Below are positions 10,676-13,534 of a DNA stretch of 13,534 bases, in pieces. Positions within the stretch are counted from its first letter, which is position 1, and the number at the start of each line of letters is the position of its first letter. Origin of the DNA: Chloracidobacterium sp. UBA7659 (GTDB lineage: Bacteria > Acidobacteriota > Blastocatellia > Pyrinomonadales > Pyrinomonadaceae); NCBI GenBank assembly GCA_002483395.1, contig DLHV01000157.1, positions 32,141 to 45,674 on the forward strand, written 5' to 3'. Below the pieces are notes generated by a model, which was not told the DNA's origin, did not search any database, and worked only from the letters and a program-made list of their open reading frames with translations. The translations under genes and the position numbers were made by a program.

Positions 10676-10698
10676 TGTTCCCTGCGAGTCGAAGGGAT

Positions 10699-11082
10699 TT
10701 AGCAGAAATCTTCACCCTTCGGATGCGGATAACTGTCGGATTGATCTTCATCTTCGCGTGGCGTGCGACAGACAAAATCTTTTTCTATCAGAATGGACAA
10801 GACGGTTTCTTCATCCAGCACCTGTCTACCCTCAAACCCGATCTGTTCGCTCTCAACCCATGTGCCGGCCAATCGATCTGGAACAAAAACCGTAATCTTT
10901 CCATCCAGGAATGATGCCGTAATGTCGTCGCTAGGGGTTTTCTCTATTTTGTATCGGAATGTGTTTTGTGGCTGTAGGCCGAACGTAACACTCTCTTCAA
11001 TTTTTCCCGCCCTGCCAAATTCTTCGACTTCCGATCTACTCAAACGTATCCGCAATGAGTTTCCCTTTATTCTAAGTTTCAT
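10699..11082 (-). CDS. DUF7009-type small protein of unknown function
   Basis: 127 residues, soluble, with no signal peptide or membrane segment. It begins MKLRIKGNSLRIRLSRSEVEEF, has alternating beta-strand-like stretches (TFRYKIEK, ITASFLDGKITVFVP), then LSILIEKDFVCRTPR and the acidic tail EDEDQSDSYPHP. I recognise this as the uncharacterised family now called DUF7009; no catalytic motif is visible. The two cysteines (one in the DFVC segment, one at the very C-terminus) are too few for an Fe-S cluster in a monomer. ATG 11082 has no clear Shine-Dalgarno site. It lies between the regulator and ric, all on the minus strand, and has its own FNR-type site about 68 bases upstream of the ATG, so it is probably made with the NO/anaerobic response. 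Function is not assigned. Confidence 0.75.
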   Translation of the reverse strand: MKLRIKGNSLRIRLSRSEVEEFGRAGKIEESVTFGLQPQNTFRYKIEKTPSDDITASFLDGKITVFVPDRLAGTWVESEQIGFEGRQVLDEETVLSILIEKDFVCRTPREDEDQSDSYPHPKGEDFC

Positions 11083-11117
11083 AATCGTCGACTCAACAAG
11101 ATCAAATCAAGCTCGAA

Positions 11118-11156
11118 CTTATCACGAAGAACGCAAATAAATTATGATTCAAATCA
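11118..11156 (-). promoter_or_regulatory. Candidate FNR/DNR-type promoter for the DUF7009 gene, overlapping the regulator's stop codon
   Basis: TGAT-TCAA-ATCA at 11145-11156 is a perfect TGAT-n4-ATCA palindrome, the FNR/DNR core. Its last three bases are the stop codon (complement) of the regulator gene. On the minus strand GATAAG at 11123-11118 could be the -10, giving a start near 11111, about 40 bases from the operator centre. The centre lies about 68 bases before the DUF7009 ATG, the same distance as in front of ric. Read by eye. Confidence 0.6.
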
Positions 11157-11837
11157 CTTTCCGGTCGCTTTCCGCTTGATTTGTGAAGTGTCTTCCTGAA
11201 GGAAATCGCGAAGATGTTCGACCGTCTCTAAATAAATCTTGCCCTGGACAATGTTTAGAAAGCCCTTATCGGCAAGTTTGCGGATCGCGCGGATAGTTGT
11301 CTCCGTTGAAAGGCCCGACATTTCAGCAATGTCCTGCCTGCGATGCGAAATTTTTCGGGCCTCGCTGCTTTTTACCTCTCCAGCCAACCTCAAAAGCACA
11401 CTTGCGACGCGATGTTCGGCAGAGGGTGTGGCAAGTATTTGAACGGTGTCGGCCCGATCCCTCAAGAGACCGCACATGCGGCTCATAATAATAGACGAGA
11501 ATGCTTTCGAGGACTCCATCAACCCAAGAAAATCCTTACGCGGGAGCATCAAAAGCTGACTTTCCCCGATCGCTACCGCCGTTGCCGGAAACCGCTTACC
11601 GTCCAAAGCGGGCGGAATCGCAAATATCTCGCCTGCGGAAAAAACACCAAGGATAACCTCTTTGCCCACTTCGGGGTATCGAACAAGTTTCACCTTGCCA
11701 GCCAGAACTATGGGTAGAAACGTTGCCTCGTCTCCTTCGCCAAATATCTGCTCATTTGCGCCAAAGATTCTTTTGAAGCCCAGTTTCAGCAACTTTTGGC
11801 TCAATTCCTGATCGAAGTTTTGCAGTAAAGGTTTCAT
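11154..11837 (-). CDS. Crp/Fnr-family transcriptional regulator, DNR/NarR-like
   Basis: 227 residues, the length of Pseudomonas DNR. An N-terminal cyclic-nucleotide-binding-type beta-roll (about 15-125) is followed by the dimer helix and a winged helix-turn-helix, with RQDIAEMSGLSTETTIRAIRKLADKG as the DNA-reading unit. In the recognition helix T178-E179-T180-T181-I182-R183, Glu179 and Arg183 match the conserved pair of CRP/FNR, but the Arg that CRP uses for TGTGA (Arg180) is Thr. This fits a TGAT/TGAC-type site, as found three times nearby. The only Cys, about residue 120 in SRMCG, excludes an FNR-type Fe-S cluster, so any NO or redox sensing would have to use haem, as proposed for DNR, or another ligand. 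The gene has a palindrome and -10 in front of it and may regulate itself. The effector is unknown. Confidence 0.88.
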   Translation of the reverse strand: MKPLLQNFDQELSQKLLKLGFKRIFGANEQIFGEGDEATFLPIVLAGKVKLVRYPEVGKEVILGVFSAGEIFAIPPALDGKRFPATAVAIGESQLLMLPRKDFLGLMESSKAFSSIIMSRMCGLLRDRADTVQILATPSAEHRVASVLLRLAGEVKSSEARKISHRRQDIAEMSGLSTETTIRAIRKLADKGFLNIVQGKIYLETVEHLRDFLQEDTSQIKRKATGK

Positions 11838-11883
11838 TCGAGTCTATCAGGCGCTTACTCTTCGCAATGGCTTATGAACTCCA

Positions 11884-11889
11884 ATTAAA
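11884..11889 (-). promoter_or_regulatory. Candidate -10 element of the regulator gene
   Basis: On the minus strand TTTAAT (11889-11884) lies so that transcription would start near 11877, about 40 bases from the centre of the 11907-11928 palindrome. This spacing fits activation by a CRP/FNR-type protein and leaves a leader of about 40 bases before ATG 11837. It is a by-eye assignment in an A/T-rich stretch, where chance matches are common. Confidence 0.4.
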
Positions 11890-11906
11890 AAAACCAACTT
11901 TCTCTG

Positions 11907-11928
11907 TTTTATGACACAAGTCATAAAA
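11907..11928. promoter_or_regulatory. Perfect 9+4+9 operator palindrome of CRP/FNR type between regulator and porin genes
   Basis: TTTTATGAC (11907-11915) and its exact reverse complement GTCATAAAA (11920-11928) flank the spacer ACAA. The core TGAC-n4-GTCA has the geometry of FNR/DNR sites (TGAT-n4-ATCA). It lies 80 bases upstream of the regulator ATG and about 185 bases upstream of the porin ATG, so it could serve autoregulation and perhaps divergent control of the porin. It is the most symmetrical of the three sites in the window. Confidence 0.7.
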
Positions 11929-12102
11929 ATATCACACATTTCTGAAAAACTGTTTACTGGCGGTTCCATACGAAGATACCGTTGAACCGAGCAACGCCGC
12001 TCGCACAGGCAAAATGTTTATTGACATATGCTCGATGATTGCCGCGAAATGTGAATCGCTTTGGCTGCGTCGGCCCACAAAAATCAGGAGCGAGGTGACA
12101 AA
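11929..12102. other. Leader and intergenic region upstream of the porin gene
   Basis: No open reading frame of note. A TTGACA -35-like hexamer occurs at 12021-12026, but no convincing -10 stands 16-19 bases downstream. TTTACT at 11953-11958 is an alternative weak -10 after the palindrome. AGGAG (12086-12090) and GAGGTGA (12092-12098) precede the porin ATG. The porin promoter is therefore unresolved. Confidence 0.4.
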
Positions 12103-13534
12103 ATGGGAAAGATCTCAAAAGCGCTTTCAGTGGTATTTATTGTCGTGATTCTTGTTGCTGTTGGTTCGGCACAGAATGCAGATCAGCCGAAACTAGACGA
12201 TTTGCAGAAGCGAATTGTTGAACTTGAGACCCAACTCAGGGCGATAAGCCAGGAACTATCAAAATTAAGACCGACGAGCGCTGACGGGACGGTCTCGAAA
12301 GGTGATCCCCCATTGCCGGTTAATTCACCGACCGAACCTGTAAGAGGCGAACCTGCGGCAAAGAACCAATCGGAACCGGCAAAAAAGAAAGATCTCGGCG
12401 TCGATGTTGGCAGCGCCCGCCTTACGCCATACGGCACTATTTTTTTTAATGCCTTCGGCAACAGCAGCGGTACAAACAACGCGGACGTACCGCTTTGGGC
12501 TACACCCACGGGGGGCGGAAATGTCAGTGCCAGCGTCCGTCAGACCCGGCTGGGCGTCAAACTTGAAGGCGCCAAGGTTGGCAACACGAGGCTTGGAGCG
12601 GTAGTTGAGGCAGACTTCTTCGGCGGCTTCCCGGCTATAGGCATCGGTGAGAATTTCGGCGTTGTTCGGATCAGGCTAGCCAACGCGCGGATCGATTGGG
12701 AGAAAACGTCACTGACTATCGGACAGGATTGGATGGTCTTTGCCCCGCAAAACCCGACGTCCCTCGCCGCCGCGGCGATCCCGCAGATGGCATCCGCTGG
12801 AAACAACTGGGCTCGGCTTCCGCAGGTGAAGGTCGAACGGAAATTTGGTTCACACTTTACCTGGCAAGGCGCGGTCCTCGCACCGCAGACCGGCGATTCA
12901 GCGGCCAACTCGGCATTTCTGATGCAGCCAAATAGCGGAGCGAGTTCGCGCCTTCCTTTTTTCCAAAGCCGCCTTGCATTTGGTGACAAGAACTGGCTGG
13001 GAACGAAAAAAGCCGGAACGATCGCCTTATCCGGCCACTACGGACAGTCGCGAGTATTTACCGGGGCGGCGAATCTCAAAAACGACATCGACTCGGTCGG
13101 CGTTGCCCTGGACTGGAATTTTCCGCTCGCGAAACGCATCAGCCTGGCCGGCGAGGCGTTTTTCGGCCGAAACCTGGGCGGGTTTCAGTCGGGTATTTTC
13201 CAAAGCTACAACAACGATTTCGCATACAGGCAAGGAAGTTCGCTTGTACCTGGCGGTGTTCGTTCGATCGGAACTCGTGGAGGTTGGGTCCAGCTTGGTG
13301 TTACGCCGAATGTGGCGAACGACCGGCTTGGCCTCTACGCTTCGATCGGGCTGGACGATCCGAACGATCTGGATCTTGTCAGTATTTCAGCACGCGATTG
13401 GCGGACGAGAAATCTGGCATATGCCTTCGATGCAATTTATAAGGTGACCCCGCAATTATCGATCGGAGCCGAATTGCGAGCGTTTCGAACCAATTACTTC
13501 TTTAGCGGCAGACGGACAGCTACCCACATGAACC
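12103..13534 (+). CDS. Outer-membrane beta-barrel porin with N-terminal coiled coil (DcaP-like), 3'-truncated by window edge
   Basis: Frame 1 is open from ATG 12103 to the last base, 477 codons, with no stop codon; the C-terminus lies beyond the window. GAGGTGA (12092-12098) is the ribosome binding site. Residues 1-25 are a Sec signal peptide (Lys-containing start, hydrophobic core, likely cleavage after GSA). LDDLQKRIVELETQLRAIS forms a short heptad coiled coil, then a Pro/Glu/Lys-rich linker leads to alternating beta-strands rich in Gly and aromatic residues (LTPYGTIFFNAFG, VRQTRLGVKLEG, TSLTIGQDWMVF, FTWQGAVLAP). This is the layout of DcaP-like and related trimeric porins. Substrate is unknown; divergence from the Fnr-like regulator suggests uptake of a respiratory anion such as nitrate or nitrite, which is inference. 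Frequent DW, NW and GF pairs support a barrel. Confidence 0.8.
   Translation, partial: MGKISKALSVVFIVVILVAVGSAQNADQPKLDDLQKRIVELETQLRAISQELSKLRPTSADGTVSKGDPPLPVNSPTEPVRGEPAAKNQSEPAKKKDLGVDVGSARLTPYGTIFFNAFGNSSGTNNADVPLWATPTGGGNVSASVRQTRLGVKLEGAKVGNTRLGAVVEADFFGGFPAIGIGENFGVVRIRLANARIDWEKTSLTIGQDWMVFAPQNPTSLAAAAIPQMASAGNNWARLPQVKVERKFGSHFTWQGAVLAPQTGDSAANSAFLMQPNSGASSRLPFFQSRLAFGDKNWLGTKKAGTIALSGHYGQSRVFTGAANLKNDIDSVGVALDWNFPLAKRISLAGEAFFGRNLGGFQSGIFQSYNNDFAYRQGSSLVPGGVRSIGTRGGWVQLGVTPNVANDRLGLYASIGLDDPNDLDLVSISARDWRTRNLAYAFDAIYKVTPQLSIGAELRAFRTNYFFSGRRTATHMN

Noticed and set aside
12404..13447. Several open frames overlapping 12183-13447 on both strands
   Set aside because: They overlap the porin frame, which is open from 12103 to the window end and has a signal peptide and ribosome binding site; the others have no protein-like features.

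Overview
The window (about 13.5 kb) is an anaerobic/nitrogen-oxide respiration locus from a Gram-negative bacterium. Most genes have moderate GC with Shine-Dalgarno sites, and the last gene has the signal peptide, short coiled coil and beta-barrel layout of an outer-membrane porin. That style, with a lipoprotein haem subunit and a YwiC/DUF7009 neighbourhood, makes me suspect Acidobacteriota (Blastocatellia/Pyrinomonadales type). This is an inference from gene style; no taxonomic marker gene is present.

Left part, 1-7596, + strand: a respiratory operon. A 5'-truncated diheme cytochrome c (1-501) is followed by the catalytic alpha subunit of a type II DMSO-reductase-family molybdoenzyme with a Tat leader (525-3956), its four-cluster iron-sulfur beta subunit (4068-5210) and an ethylbenzene-dehydrogenase-type haem b gamma subunit that carries a lipoprotein signal (5223-6065). 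A TorD/NarJ-type assembly chaperone (6958-7596) ends the operon. The beta subunit and the Fe-S ligand pattern of alpha look most like the periplasmic nitrite oxidoreductase (NxrAB) branch, whose members include nitrite oxidisers and probable nitrate reducers; the sequence alone cannot set the direction of the reaction. An AT-rich GNAT/YoaP acetyltransferase gene (6144-6923) sits between gamma and the chaperone and looks like a foreign insertion. A hairpin terminator overlaps the chaperone stop codon.

Right part, 7612-11837, - strand: reading in the direction of transcription, a Crp/Fnr-family regulator (11837-11154), a DUF7009 small protein (11082-10699), a di-iron Fe-S cluster repair protein RIC/YtfE (10601-9861), a YwiC-like membrane protein (9846-9028) and a PLP-dependent aromatic amino acid decarboxylase-type enzyme (8985-7612). 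Three FNR/DNR-type palindromes (11907-11928, 11145-11156, 10664-10675) lie upstream of the regulator, DUF7009 and RIC. Each is followed at roughly class II spacing by a plausible -10, which suggests an autoregulated anaerobic/NO regulon.

Far right: a porin gene (12103 to beyond the end) is divergent from the regulator and may be the outer-membrane entry for the anion substrate.

Together: the porin admits substrate; the alpha-beta-gamma complex exchanges electrons with the diheme cytochrome c in the periplasm; the chaperone matures alpha; RIC repairs Fe-S damage from NO made downstream of nitrite; and the Fnr/Dnr-like regulator ties the parts together. The joint scheme is inference from neighbourhood and family knowledge.
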